DNA of 64,000 nt from Eutreptiella sp. 'Long Island Sound 2002' (lineage: Eukaryota; Euglenozoa; Euglenophyceae; Eutreptiales; Eutreptiaceae): the NCBI GenBank assembly GCA_964036045.1, contig OZ038384.1, positions 19,878,500-19,942,499 of the forward strand. The letters run 5' to 3'. Both the position numbers and the translations under genes were made by a program. Below the pieces are notes generated by a model, which had not been told where the DNA came from, did no database searches, and worked only from the letters and a program-made list of their open reading frames with translations. Positions 1 to 10,298 of this stretch are shown one piece after another; the first letter of the stretch is position 1; each line of letters opens with the position of its first letter.

Positions 1-429
1 GCCATCCCACAGGGTCAGGAATTTCCAGCCCTGTTTATACTCGTGGCGTGCAATACCTGCAACCATGTAGTAGCCATCGACTGCTTCAGCAGTCATCTCC
101 TCGAGTTCGTCTGCCTCCTCAGGGGTGGCAGCGTTCTCCAGGTCGATACGCTCGACCTCACAGTCAGGCAAGCGCCACTCATCCCACGATAGTTCATCAG
201 GGGAGTGGTGGTGTCTGAGTTGCTTAGGAGCACACAGCACCTCCCCACCTAGACGGGGGCTGCACCTCACATGGATCCTGGATTCATCTATCCTGATAAT
301 ACGATAGGGCCGAAAGTAGGGGTCCTGCAAACAGTTGCGGGGCCATGTGGGCAATCGTGGGTGGTGTACAAGCACCAGGTCTCCTACCTTGGAACTGGCA
401 GGACGTCTCGTGCGGTTACGCCGGGTTAG
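1..429 (-). pseudogene. Element A integrase C-terminus and chromodomain-like tail (partial)
   Basis: The frame that stops at 430-432 is open again directly after the stop and stays open to the window edge. The first part carries the integrase C-terminal barrel pattern (KVGDLVLV, then FRPYRIIRID and a Val-Leu-Cys-Ala-Pro-Lys stretch). After an acidic spacer comes YYMVAGIARHEY followed by GWKFLTLWDG at the left edge, which fits the chromodomain pattern of an aromatic strand, then an Arg/His turn, then the Trp-x-Gly strand. Chromodomains of this class steer integration to marked chromatin. The end is outside the window. This part was translated by hand from the minus strand. Confidence 0.72.
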
Positions 430-798
430 TTAACGTTCTCGGACGCGTTCCAGGTTAGCTCTGGCCCTGTTAGCCAGGTCCTGCCGGTGCTCCAGCCAGT
501 CCCCAACTTGGCTCTTATAGTCCTCGGGGAAAGGGGTTTTGAAAAACCACGCAGGATGTCCCCCATGGAACAGTTCGTGGGGGGTATAGCCGGTTGAAGA
601 ACTCTCTTGAGAGTTCATGGTCAGAACGGCCCAGGGCAATAGGCGTACCCAATTATTGGTGCGCTCCTGTTTCATCAGAATCCTCAGATTCTGCTCCACC
701 ACACGATTCTGTCTCTCACAAAGAGGGTTAGACGTGTGCCCGTAAGGTACACCTGTGGTTACCTGGACGTTCAGGGCGTCCAGCACACGCTTGCACAA
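430..798 (-). pseudogene. Element A integrase core, second half
   Basis: This 122-residue segment has the integrase glutamate region: CERQNRVVEQNLR, then WVRLLPWAVLTMNS and GYTPHELFHG, the usual landmarks after the third catalytic residue of DD35E integrases. It is in the same frame as the RT-integrase piece upstream: between TGA at 868-870 and this segment the frame reads through a His-Ser-Asp-Glu-Asp stretch that holds the second catalytic Asp. It ends at TAA 430-432 and the integrase continues beyond it. It is a broken piece of one polyprotein, not an independent gene. Confidence 0.82.
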
Positions 799-867
799 AC
801 CGGTATCACTCCGGATGCGTACATCTTCATCGGAGTGGATCTCCTTAGGCGCCCCATAGGGCTCAAA

Positions 868-3138
868 TCACTCCTCCACCAGGATCTTCACAGTCTGCTC
901 TCCTGTGATCTTCTTGTTGCAGGGGAAAGCACGTGTTAAGCGGGTTAGACCACACATGACCACAAAACAACTATCATAGCCACCAAACTTAGGCAGACCG
1001 TGGATGAAAACCGCGTACAACAGGGAGTTAGCACAGTAGGGTATGGGGAGACTGGAGACCAGTCCTCTGTCATGTGAGTCGCTCTGTTTGCTGGCGTGAC
1101 AGTCACAGGAGTCCACTATGCACTGCATACGGGCACGTAGATCAGACTGGGTTAGTCGGCAGTAGAAACGCTCACTGAGGAAAGCAGCAGACCGGTTGCA
1201 CCCTGTGTGCCCGGAGCTGTGGTGTGACCACTGCAGACAGCCGTTCAGTCGTGCCTCAGGCACAACTATGCGGTCCTCATAGTATAGGTACTGGTTATCT
1301 TTATACCAGCGGTCGCCATCTATTAGGCGTGCCTCTAGGCCATCACTGAGGGTACTGAGTACACATTGGTACTCAGCCTGGTAGTCTCTCAGGCTCCAGC
1401 CCTCCAGTACACCTGCTGTACGCATGGATAGGTCCAGCTGGACATCCATACGTTGGAACGCCTCTTTGGCCAACACTTCAGAGCTCTCGCCTAGGAGGGC
1501 GTCGAAGTTATTACGCGAGATGTAGTCAACCATCTCGTTCTCTATACCTGGTATATGATGGACGGTCAACCTGAACTGACTCAGGTATGTCCACCATTGT
1601 TTTAGTTTCGCTTTTTCAGGAGGCGGGCCCTTCTGAAATGTCTTCACGGGCTCTTGGTCACAGTTCCATACAACAGGGTTAGTACGTAGAAGACGGGATA
1701 GGGAAGAGAGCACGAGCATCCCAACCAGGAGTTCCTGGTCGTAGGTACTGTAGTTGGATCGTGCTTGATTCCACTTCCAGTTCCAGTGCCCCAGAGGCAC
1801 CAGACGCCATTCATTGGTGGGATAGTCATGCTTCAGGGTTCCATCGCGGTTCAGACCTGAAGTGTGAAACTGGCAGTACGACAACTCATTGGGGCTAAGC
1901 TCCTGCCACTGGTATAGGGTACCACCCCCCCCTACGTCACACGCATCCGTGACGAGTATTATCTCGCCCTTAGGGCGGGGCCCCCCCAGGCAGTTGGTGG
2001 AAGATATTTTCCTCTTCAACTCCTGGAAACAGGCCTCCTCCTTGTCGGTCCACCGCCAAGGGTTGGTCTTCTTTATAAGGTCAGTCAGGGGGGCTGATGA
2101 ATACGTAAAATTGTGGATATGGCATCCGTAAAAATTGCAGGCGCCAATAAAACTCCGCACTTCGTGTAGACCCTTCTTAGGGTCGTCACGTATCTGCATG
2201 TCCTGTAGGGGCTGCATCTTAGACGCGGCTGGTTTCCACCAGCCATACCCCACGTCAAACCCTAGGTACTCCATCTCCTCTCGCATAAACTCACACTTCT
2301 CGAGTTTGATGCGAAGATGGTTTTCCTTACAGACGGTGAAAAACTCTTGCAGGAGGAGAATATGATCCTCTTGGGTATTGGTACCCAGGCTCACGTCGTC
2401 GATGTGGGCTCCCATCTCAGCCCCGCGGGAAACCAGTTCCTGCACAAGGGGTCTGCGTCTCAGGATATATAGGATTTTGTTCATCAGCTCCTGAAAGAGA
2501 GCAGGGGCATTCGCGACACCAAAGGGCATGACCTTCCAGCGGAAGACACGGCCCTTAGGGGTTACAAAGGCGAGCAGTTCCTGGGCTGCTCCGGTTAGGT
2601 CTACTTGCCAGAAGCCACTGCGCTTATCCATCTTGGTCTTGAAACGACACTTAGCGATTCTCTCCAGGGTGTTCTCCATGTTGGGGATACTCCCTGAGTG
2701 ATTCTGGGTCTTTTTATTGACCTCCCCATAGTCAACGACCAAGGGCATAGCAGTGGACCCAGGTTTAGCAACCAGAAAACAAGGGCTACAATGGCGGGGG
2801 TAGTCCCCGTGCTTATACTCCTCGACGAGGCCAGCATCTATACACTCTCGGATCTGGCGTTCGATCTCGTCGATTTGGTCCTGTGGGGCGGGGTATGGAC
2901 GCCGCCTCACTACCGACCCTTCAAACTCTGGTTTGAGTTTGAGGTCCATCTTGACCAGTTTCTTACAAGACAGGGGTGGGGGCAACGCTCCAAAAACCTC
3001 CTGATACTTGTGGATGAGCTTAGTGAGACGGGGGTCGAGATTCATGCTCTCCACCTTCTTGGAAAAATCCCCCTCAGCGCAGAGGTTACTCTTCCGTTTA
3101 TCCTGCTTTTTTATACGCCCCACCGTTTCGGGGGGCAA
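868..3138 (-). pseudogene. Element A reverse transcriptase - RNase H - integrase N-terminus
   Basis: The 756-residue frame starts in the RT palm/fingers and carries PLVVDYGEVN, the VMPFGVANAPALFQ motif and the catalytic HIDDVSL (His-Ile-Asp-Asp at 2395-2406), so both RT aspartates remain although the usual Tyr is His. RNase H follows: LVTDAC (first Asp), STYDQELLVGM (Glu), WNCDQEPVKTF (Asp) and GIENEMVDYISR. Next is the integrase zinc finger (HHSSGHTGC to CIVDSCDC). The core reads AVFIHGLPKFGGYD where the family usually has Asp-Phe-Ile, so the first catalytic Asp appears to be Val. The frame ends at TGA 868-870 and integrase sequence resumes in the same frame. RT and RNase H are certain; loss of function is inferred. 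Confidence 0.94.
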
Positions 3139-3392
3139 CTCATCCTCCCAGTCCTGGCGTTCCTGGGCATAGTGGAGGAGTATACCAGAGGGGTCTCAGG
3201 ATCGGGGAGAGTCATCTCTTCATCATCCTCCTCTGACCAAATAGAGGTTCTCCACGTCCTCTTGAGGAGGTCCAGGCGGTTCCGTCGCTCGATACCCTCA
3301 GCCTTAGCCCACAGGACCTGCTGTAGTTCTTGCACGTCATGCCAAGAGACGGGCATGTTATTGGGTGAGGGTTTAGCGCCAGGTTACTGACC
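3111..3392 (-). pseudogene. Element A pol linker between protease and RT
   Basis: After the stop at 3393-3395 the same frame meets another TAA, then opens from about 3356 to 3111 (about 81 residues from a Met, acidic in the middle: EEDDEEMTLPDPETP). It has no catalytic motif and lies where Ty3/gypsy polyproteins have a spacer before RT. RT resumes in another frame at 3138, so there is a frameshift in the overlap. It is interpreted as linker only from its position. Confidence 0.45.
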
Positions 3393-4586
3393 TTAGGAAC
3401 CATCCGTGGCCCTCATAGAGAACACAGCGTGATCATTAGACCCACCAGGGGCGAACTCGCCGAGATCCACCTCTTCCATGAGCAACTGCGCTAGGAAAGC
3501 GCTATGCTTCAGTGTCACAACCTCCGGATCGACCGGGGGTATTAGACTGGCGATATCGCTCAGGCGGTCGTCAGCATCAGCGAGCGGAGTAGAGACTGCT
3601 GGTGTCTCCGGCTCATCGGGGCACTCAGCACTCGTAGTGGTAACCGAAGAGTACTCAGATCTCTTCTTGAGATCATGGAGGGTAAGGCCCTTGTCTTCGG
3701 CCATCAACTCCTTGAGTACAACCTGATCAAGGTCACTCACGGGCACGGGGCTTAGAGCAGCATCTACGATGGATAGGAAACTGCACCATTCAGGGGCGGG
3801 CATGGTCTCCTGAGAGTCCTCGGGGACGTAGATGGGACCGTTGGGCAGTTCAGTCCTTCCCACGGTCATACGGTCCAAGAGGCGCCTCAAATAGGCGTGT
3901 TCACGTGTGGTACCCCAGTCGGGGGTGCACAGGACCACTCTCGCTCCTTCGAGGGCAATTTTGGTAATCACCTTGGCGAGCTGGGAGAAAGGCAGGTTTG
4001 CGTAGCACAACCCCATTGATTTCCGGTAAAAGCAGTACGCATGGTTTAGGTTCGGGGAGCAGTAGAGCTGCATCAGATGCTGCTCTTTACTCGCGAACAG
4101 TTCTACCTGAACCTCATTCAGGTCCAGCTGCAGGGCGACCAGTCCATTTTCCAACAGTGGCCGCACCAACTGATAGTTCTCAGTTCTGTAAGACCGGTTC
4201 ACGTAACGTAGACCGGATTTTTTTAGACCTGACAGCTCCAGAGGGACAGAGTATAGGCCACTGCCAAAATCGCAGTGAAGGGCGTAGGGACGTTGCAAGG
4301 ACAGCAACTTCACTTGGGGGTGGAAGCGCAGAAAATCCGTGCCAATGACAATGTCAAACACTTTGCAGTGCTGCGTCACCTCCTCATCGCCTAGACATTC
4401 AGTCACATCAACCCCCCCCAGGGAATGGATGGTCCAACCATCCCCTACCCTTATGGCCACTGTTTTGGTGTTCCGGATCTTGGCTTGTTTTAGCAATCTG
4501 CGGGCCACAATTGAGAGCGTGGCGCCCGTGTCCAAGACCGCTTTGTAAACCTGATCACCTATTTTGACGGTGATCAAGAAAACCAA
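3393..4586 (-). pseudogene. Element A aspartic protease plus methyltransferase-like domain
   Basis: Residues 1-110 form a retropepsin-type protease: AVLDTGATLSIVARRLL has the catalytic Asp-Thr-Gly, followed by a flap-like Gly stretch and IVIGTDFLRFHP. From about residue 145 (about 4150-3765) comes a second domain: VQVELFASKEQ, then CYANLPFSQLAKVITKI, ARVVLCTPDWG, and at its end APEWCSFLSIVD. The same order of landmarks (D/E-x-F-A, N-x-P-F, P-x-W, Trp-x-x-Phe-Leu) occurs in elements C, E and D at the same place. It resembles the Dam-like methyltransferase module of DIRS retrotransposons. Here NPPF has become NLPF, so activity is doubtful. The acidic C-terminus leads to the linker. Confidence 0.84.
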
Positions 4587-4858
4587 ATCTTCTTCCTCGG
4601 AGCCGCCCCCCTATTCCCCTTCAGGGAATTTCACTTCAAAGCCTGCCGCCTGCAGGCACTTAGAGTGCCAGTTGAGGCGGCGCTTCTTGGCGTTCTCGTG
4701 TCCCTTGTCAGTGCCACCGGCGCTGGGGGTAGAGGGTACGGTTCGGGGTGGGGAGTGCGGGGGTGCGGAGTTTCCTTGCCCTCCTCCAGGGTTACCTCCA
4801 CCGGGAGTTCCCCCAGGGGTACTGCCTCCCCCCCCTTACAGGCGTTCTTACGCCGTTC

Positions 4859-5260
4859 TTACTCGGCCTTCTTTAGCTTCTCGGACTCGCGGGGTTTTAT
4901 GTGGCACTCATCTTCGTAGTGCCTCATCTTCCCGCAGTAGCCACACTTGATAGTGCAGCGGAAGTGGTCTTGGTGTTTGACCTCCTGACCATCCTTGGTC
5001 TTATGCGTCCGCCGCAACTGGAGCATACAAGAGCTGCGTCCATCGCAGTCAGGGGCGTGACATGGTCCCCCCTTGTCGTCCGTACGCTGGCGATAAAAAA
5101 GATTCGGGGCTCCCTTGCCTTTGGCGGGTGGGGTCTCCTTCATATGCTTCAGTTGCCCTCCCTTACCCTTCCCAGGGTTAGAGGTGGGGTTGTGGGGACC
5201 TCCCTCCCTGAGGCCTTTCAGCAGGGGCCTTCCTCCGCAGATGTTTGCGCAGGTATTCAT
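4859..5260 (-). pseudogene. Element A Gag nucleocapsid with CCHC zinc knuckle
   Basis: This basic segment (133 residues) contains CGYCGKMRHYEDEC at 4945-4904, a canonical C-x2-C-x4-H-x4-C retroviral zinc knuckle that binds element RNA during packaging. The flanks are rich in Lys/Arg (KGKGGQLKHMKE upstream, ESEKLKKAE downstream). It lies between the capsid-like piece (5616-5317) and the protease, as expected for the C-terminal part of Gag. Frame breaks on both sides mean it cannot be joined to either neighbour without correction. The ordinary knuckle here contrasts with the C-x2-C-x11-H-x4-H finger in elements C and E. Confidence 0.78.
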
Positions 5261-5316
5261 CCATGTCAGAGTCGTTTTCCCTCTCCATGGCGAGTTAGAT
5301 CAGAAGATCGACCAAC

Positions 5317-5616
5317 TCATCGTAGGAAAGAGTCCGGGATTTCCTCTCGGGCAGCTGTGGGGAACTCAGGAAGTGGGGGTAGTTCCTCTATCTCCGTACA
5401 GACACTCGGGTCCGTTTCGTAGACTGGGTACATTTGTTCCAGTATTTTAAGGAAGTCTCCCCAACTGGAGCTGTTCCTGATGGCAGTTTTCACCTGCCGC
5501 TGAAGGAACTTTTTCTTGCACGACTTCTTGATGAGCGTGCACTTGGTCCGGACATCAGCATGTTGCTGTCCGGTGAGGAGTAGAAACTCCAAAAACTGTT
5601 CGGCCCATTCGGACAA
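5317..5616 (-). pseudogene. Element A Gag capsid-like segment
   Basis: The segment holds about 99 residues with a helical capsid-like pattern: WAEQFLEFLLLTGQ, then KKKFLQRQVKTAIRNS, SWGDFLKILEQMYP and a short acidic tail. This Trp/Phe/Leu spacing with a basic helix is typical of Ty3/gypsy Gag capsid C-terminal halves. It follows the N-terminal Gag segment in a different frame (shift near 5640) and precedes the zinc-knuckle segment. The assignment rests on position and amphipathic pattern, not a catalytic motif. Confidence 0.6.
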
Positions 5617-6443
5617 GTTTTTAGGATCGAAATCTGAAGGTTCGCTGTGGCGATGCCCTTCGTTCCCCGACCTGGTACACCAGTGTCACCTTTTCCACCT
5701 GAGGGGGTTGAGGGGTAGACAGTGGCAAGTGGCGCCAGTGCAGCCAGCCCATAGCCCTCCATCTCAGCCTCAGTAGAATCCCCAATAGTGCATACAGGAA
5801 CAGTCCTCACACGAGGATGGAAAGGGCTTGGACAAGTGTCGAAGGGGGTGCTGCGGAGCCCTCTGCAGCTTTTCACGCCCCGGGTCAGGAGTTCAACACG
5901 CGGGGACATGGTCAAGGGGGGCTTCGTCAGTTCAGACAGCCCCAGTTTAGCCTTGATTGCTGCAGATAGTGCACTCAAATCAGGATCTTCATCCCCAGCC
6001 CCCAGAACCCGGGAAAGGAGTTCCATGGTCTCATCCAGACCGAGTTTAGGGGCAGCCATACGTGAAGGTAAACCTCTTTCCACGCGCACGGGCTCGGGGC
6101 AGACCCCACGAGGCGAAGGTGCTCTTGGCCTCGAAGGTAACGACGGGGTAGGCTCTCTAGATATCCAGTCCTCCTCCCATTCCGAGGAGTCATTCGACGT
6201 CGTGGCGGATATTTCCCCATAAGGTGCTTCGAACCCCTCACCCCACGTGGTGCTAAACATGGGATACGCCTTCATCGGTTCTTTCTCCTGCTCCTTCCTT
6301 CCCGCTTTTCTCCAGGCTTTCACTTTGGCGGTGGTGACCTTCTCCATCGCGGCCTGGGCTTCCTTAGCGGCTAAAGAATCAGCATCAGGGGCGTCCCAAG
6401 AAAGAGGTAAGGAAGATACGACAGACAGGAGGGCAGCCGACAT
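5490..6443 (-). pseudogene. Element A Gag N-terminal region
   Basis: The frame gives 317 residues, of which roughly the first 265 look like Gag. There is an Ala/Lys-rich helix (AKEAQAAMEKVTTAKVKAWR), an acidic/Ser stretch, a Pro-rich run, and a helical block (LDETMELLSRVLGAG, LSALSAAIKAKLGLSEL). The last part overlaps the capsid-like segment in another frame and is probably out of frame. No enzyme motif is present. It sits about 300 bp downstream of the primer-binding site at 6742-6753, as expected for gag. The frame through that site is open for more than 50 codons, so the true start may lie further upstream, in the LTR. Confidence 0.62.
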
Positions 6444-6741
6444 CTGATCCCTCCCTTCGAGGCTATGAGGCGTTCCTGGGTTAACACAGGCGCCTCAGGG
6501 GCTTCTCTCATATATTTTTCTTCCGCCCCTCTTGCTTGGTGCTCTCCGCGCCAGCCAGTAGTGTCCACAACAACTGTATCATCTCTTCCGCTCAGGGACA
6601 TAGCCCTGGGAGGTCCTACCACAGGCCCCGCCGTTGACTAGGACCTGTTTGGCAGGGTCTTGGCGCTCAATGTAACTGAAGGACGTGACATTGCTCAATA
6701 CGCTGTGGTTTCCTTGTGCTTTAGCTTGGCGAGGGTGTTGC

Positions 6742-6753
6742 GCTCTGCTACCA
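6742..6753 (-). promoter_or_regulatory. Primer-binding site of element A
   Basis: The minus strand reads TGGTAGCAGAGC, matching 11 of the 12 bases (TGGTAGCAGAG) seen in the primer sites of C, D and E, and the complement of an initiator-tRNA-Met 3' end of the CUCUGCUACCA type. It marks the boundary between the 5' LTR (to the right, from 6754) and the internal region. The preceding bases are CTTTC, not the usual CA. Confidence 0.72.
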
Positions 6754-7497
6754 GAAAGAGTTTCTGATGTCCCTTGCTTGTTGTTGATATTGAAAACCTT
6801 GATTGCTTTTCAAAAGATGTTTCCCCAAAACTGCCAAAAGGTAAAGTCCACGAACAAGGAACACCACAAACAGGATCAAAGTCAGAATTGTGATAGTATT
6901 TTTCCAAATCAAACCATTGCAAGCAAAGAGGGGCTGCATATAGACAAATGAGGAATCAAATATGCAACTCCAATGGTTTTATAAACAAAACAAATAATTT
7001 TATGTGAAAACTGGCATGACTCAGGCCTCCAAGATAGCACCAAGCACTTCATCTGCACTCTTTGGGATGAAATGGAGCTGGTTGAGAATCTGGGCCATAC
7101 GAGTTAGAACAGACACAGGAAATGACTCGGCCAAGCAACTAAGTTCAGAAACAGTTACAATCTGGAACCACAATAAGTAGTAGAAACTTTTGAGTATAGG
7201 GGTCCTGAGGTGGGAGACCACTAGGCTTAACGTACAAGGCCCGAGGCATGAAGTGCCTACTTTATTTAGGTATAACCTCCATAAGGGATGATACCTCCGC
7301 TCCTTTGAGTGGTAGGGGTGAACTTCAGGGGGGAGCTAGGGTTTTAACCCTAGTTGCTGAGAAAGTGTACTTAAAGCTTCATAAGAGAAACAAAAATGTT
7401 TAAGTGTTAGTCTCAGCACTTCCTTAGCCAAAAAGGGGGGCTGTAGCCTGGATCAAGTAACCCAAGAAAGACATGGTAGTGACTTTTTCTTACTGTA
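6754..7497. other. Probable remains of element A 5' LTR; no gene seen
   Basis: No coding region can be supported here. By position this should be the 5' LTR of element A, since the primer-binding site ends at 6753, but the second LTR lies outside the window and cannot be compared. A short inverted repeat (ctagggtt-tt-aaccctag) sits at 7336-7353. At about 7498 the sequence changes to the LTR of element E. Confidence 0.4.
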
Positions 7498-7735
7498 TGC
7501 ATTCATCGAACATACTGACTCATTGCGAAATCATTCGAAATGATTTGGATAATTCCAATTATGAAATCACGAAAGACAAATGCGACTCGACGCGCGCTCA
7601 CAGGCAACATCTGGCGGCGAACGGAAAACATGAAGACAAGCGGTAGATTTACTGCACTAATGTACATCTGAGAATCATTGAAATGCTGATCACATCGATC
7701 TATAAATTCAGTGCTGTCGCACTGATGCCATTGCA
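7498..7735 (-). repeat. Element E 3' LTR, truncated
   Basis: This matches about 230 bp of the 444-bp LTR at 55313-55756 (the part at about 55525-55756), including the stretch around gcgactcgacgcgcgctcac. The inner end is sharp: on the minus strand the LTR begins TGCAATGGCATCAG, right after a polypurine tract. The outer part corresponding to 55313-55524 is missing; similarity stops near 7498. The copy is therefore an LTR that lost its R/U5 end, or belongs to a subfamily with a different end. Confidence 0.8.
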
Positions 7736-7745
7736 CTCCCCCTCT
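7736..7745 (-). promoter_or_regulatory. Polypurine tract of element E
   Basis: The minus strand reads AGAGGGGGAG immediately before the first base of the 3' LTR at 7735. Purine tracts in this place prime plus-strand DNA synthesis in LTR retrotransposons. It confirms the minus-strand orientation and the LTR boundary. Confidence 0.75.
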
Positions 7746-9022
7746 GAAAACATACGTCAGTATGTAAGGCTGGGTCAAGTGAAGTGAAAGAAAGGGCAAA
7801 AGTGGCCAAAAGCTGACTAATCTATGTCAAAATGTGAGAAATACAGCTGAATTGAGCAACCTTGTGCTGAGATCTGTGCTTTGCGATGGCCATTGACTTG
7901 ATTGAAACACATAGGTATCTTAGGGCATACACAAACAGCGTCATTCAAGCTCCAAACCTCGAAAATTGAAAGTCTGAGTGAAGAATGTACATGCATGCAT
8001 GATCAAGATCGATGATTCATGATGAAACCAGGTTCTGACATCCTACTGTCAGAAAACAGAAAACGAGCGTCGCCATGTCGTCGAGCGTCTAAAAAATAGG
8101 GTATCCCTCCATGGAGTCCAAGATATATGAAACTGCTCGGTGTCATCTGCAGTCATGAGAACGAATGCCAGATTATGGAACAAAATGTGATTGCATTGAG
8201 ACCACAATCAGTGAATTACACACGGATTGAAGACGGCAAAGTGTGCAACAAGCCAATATAGGTCCAATTCAATGTCGATAGGTATTTTGTGTTGTGCTGA
8301 CCGGAAATCCAGTTCTCATTCGTAGCCAATCGAGGTCAAATCCTCATCATGATGATGATCCCAATGATGGAAATCCAATCATGTAAAAGTAATGATAGCC
8401 AAGAAAACCCAGTGGGTATGACCACACTGCAAGTATCGTCTCCAGGGCTTCATGTTGAATCCAGGACGAGTCACCAGGGGTAACTGACTCATTGTAGTCC
8501 CAGAATGTATAAGCATCCAATGCTTGGTACCAGGAATTCGCCAAATTGAAGCTACTTCTGAGGGGGATTCCAACATAATCCACAAATGAGCAGCGAGTCG
8601 ACACAAGTAAGAACACCATCATCGTCACTTGCTCCTTATAAGCTCTTTGACAGTGGCCGATTGGAAAACAAACCAACAGTCTCAATGTAAGAGCTGATTG
8701 AAATAAGATTATCAGCAGATCCGTCAAACACATGAACTGAATCAGACCTGGTCATGTGCCAGAATCTCTGAAATGAGCACGAACTCGAACGAGTCCTTCC
8801 CAAGGCGAGTGGAGGGGTCCAGCCAGCAGCGAAACACGACGGTGTCGTCGTGGTTGAAGGTAAAGGCCTCTCGGATTGTCCGATGAGAATCATCTACAAT
8901 GAGGCACATGATTCACATGATGACCATGATGAAAATGATGGACATGATGACCAAGATGACCTCAGAATGTCCCATCATCTGTTCGTCGAACCACATAGAC
9001 ACTGCGCCAGGACTGTCTCGTC
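7746..9022 (-). other. Element E 3' untranslated region
   Basis: This stretch between the chromodomain stop and the polypurine tract shows no supported gene. The part from 8647 onward is duplicated at 46844. Around 8900-8965 there is a short imperfect CATGATGA-type repeat, which gives a His/Asp-rich but unconvincing frame on the plus strand; it is present in both copies. The rest (7746-8646) is single copy in the window and carries nothing recognisable. Confidence 0.6.
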
Positions 9023-9559
9023 TCAAAGCCAAGGGTATATGTAGGCCGTAAACTTCTTGGAAATTTTCCGCAATTTGAATTCTGAGCAGATCTTGTCTGG
9101 AATGGGTTGTGCCACAATTGGAGCTTCTTCTGGTGCTTGCAAGTCTTCCTTGGTGACACAGTCTTTGATCAGCGAGAGCTCACGGTCAATCTCAGGGTGA
9201 TTCTTCAGGAACTTGATGAAAGTGTCCGTGTACCCATGGATGAAGCTTGAAGCTGGCTCCCGTTTGTCTTCTTCTGGACCGAATCCTTTCCATCTGCACA
9301 GAAAGTACCACTTGTTTGGAGCATTCTTCTTATAATCAAGGATCCCCTCCAACTCAAAACTGCTTGTGACCATCTTCCTGTCGCTCAGGTACTTCGAAGT
9401 GCAATAGGGGGGCTTGTAGTTGCCCTTGGGGCAGGGTACTTCGGCCTTCAAACGGTTACGATGTGCTTCTTGATGGCTGCCTGGCTCATTTTCAATGTTG
9501 AATGTAGTCTCACTTAGTTGACTCTTGACTTGAAATGGGCCTTCCGACAAAGGTAACAA
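9023..9559 (-). pseudogene. Element E (left) integrase C-terminus and chromodomain
   Basis: The frame holds the integrase C-terminal strand pattern (LPLSEGPFQVKSQLSETTFNIE) and a chromodomain, FELEGILDYKKNAPNKWYFLCRWKGFGPEEDKREP, whose key features are the Glu-Leu-Glu-Gly-Ile strand, the Trp-Tyr-Phe-Leu-Cys strand and the Arg-Trp-Lys-Gly turn. A helical tail follows (FIKFLKNHPEIDRE). It ends at 9023. A 5-bp insertion near 9562 separates it from the upstream integrase frame. The chromodomain itself is intact in this copy. Confidence 0.86.
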
Positions 9560-10298
9560 TTTGTCATGCTGTGGTCCTTCAGGGTGTCGTCCGACTTAAA
9601 AAGCCAAATTTGCTGGCCTTTCTCGGAGGGCTTTCCTTGCATTCTTGCCTGATTTTTGAATTTCAACCAATCTGCTTGACTCTCCACTTTGGCTTGGATC
9701 CACTTGGAATCTAACTCCTTGATCTTGTCAAACCATTGTGATGCGTCGTAGCACTGCCTCCGATGGTACATCACTGGTCCAGGACCCATCTTCTCACGAC
9801 CGAAAACAAGCTCATTCGGGCTTAATCCAGTGTAATTGTTGGTCCGATGGTATCTCCTCAAGACACAGTAAATTGTCTCCAACCATCTGTAGTCCTTTTC
9901 AGTTGCCAGGAAATTTCTCAGAATATTGATAAGAGTTCTTCCAGCTTGTTCAGCAGAAAAGGGCTCGATGGTCATAGACTCGGGCACGGAGGTGATGAAC
10001 TCCCAATGGGGCACACATGTTCTCCCACCAGGTCGAAATGAACTCCTTCCCACTGTCCGTCGGAATTTCACTGGGGACATCTCAGTTACTCATCCACTGA
10101 CTTGCAGTCCACTTGGCAGCCATTTTAGAGGTAAGATGCTTGGTGTTGCAAGGGATGACCTGGATGTAGCCCCTGTGGCAGTCTTGAATTAACAAAACCC
10201 CATTGATTGGCTTCCTCGTGTAGAGACATTCCACTTAGATTTGTCCCAACTCGAAGACATCTGCCGTCACCTTGTCTAACTATCTATCAGGAATTGGT
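9514..10298 (-). pseudogene. Element E (left) integrase core fragment
   Basis: From about 10298 to 9960 the integrase core can be followed in one frame with the same TAG and TAA stops as in the right copy (THADVF-like first Asp region, CHRGYIQVIPC, PTDSGKEF second Asp region). An extra T near 9961 moves the frame. The open frame at 10080-9514 then gives SAEQAGRTLINILRNF with the third catalytic residue (Glu in AEQAGR), GLSPNELVFGRE and a basic tail. The fragment is cut off at 10298 by the junction with block F. Confidence 0.8.

Larger units (their letters stand above)
1..6753 (-). mobile_element. Element A: degenerate Ty3/gypsy chromovirus, 3' end beyond the window
   Basis: Read leftwards, the order is Gag (6443-5317), CCHC zinc knuckle (4945-4904), aspartic protease plus methyltransferase-like domain (4586-3393), reverse transcriptase-RNase H-integrase (3138-868), rest of the integrase (798-430) and a chromodomain-like tail that runs off the window edge. 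Protease-RT-RNase H-integrase order with a C-terminal chromodomain is that of chromoviral Ty3/gypsy elements. A tRNA primer-binding site lies at 6742-6753. In-frame stops at 868-870 and 430-432 split the integrase, others separate protease from RT, and Gag changes frame near 5640, so this copy is dead. Only one end is inside the window, so no LTR pair or target duplication can be shown. Confidence 0.87.
7498..10298 (-). mobile_element. Element E, left part (3' half: integrase, chromodomain, 3' UTR, LTR)
   Basis: This is the 3' portion of the chromovirus whose remainder lies at 46844-55756. Bases 8647-10298 are about 98% the same (by eye) as 46844-48489, and the LTR fragment matches the LTR at 55313-55756. 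The similarity to the right-hand copy stops abruptly at 10298/48489, exactly where block F begins. Both copies share two in-frame stops before the integrase core (TAG and TAA, at about 10278 and 10233 here), yet each also has private lesions. They therefore descend from one already defective sequence. Confidence 0.82.
8647..10298 (-). repeat. 1.65-kb direct repeat, left copy (pairs with 46844-48489)
   Basis: The left copy starts at ttgacagtggccgattgg and ends at gaattggt, and the right copy has the same limits. The copies flank block F with its D and C insertions, in the same orientation. A 540-bp comparison (9001-9540 against 47203-47745) shows about 10 substitutions. The left copy has an extra T in the integrase frame (near 9961) and an extra 5 bp (near 9562); the right copy has a private TGA. 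It is either an exceptionally long target duplication or a segmental duplication. Confidence 0.85.

Noticed and set aside
8850-9044. His/Asp-rich peptide (HDSHDDHDENDGHDDQDD), also at 47047-47241
   Set aside because: Antisense to the element, from a short CATGATGA-type repeat in a 3' UTR; present twice only because the region is duplicated.
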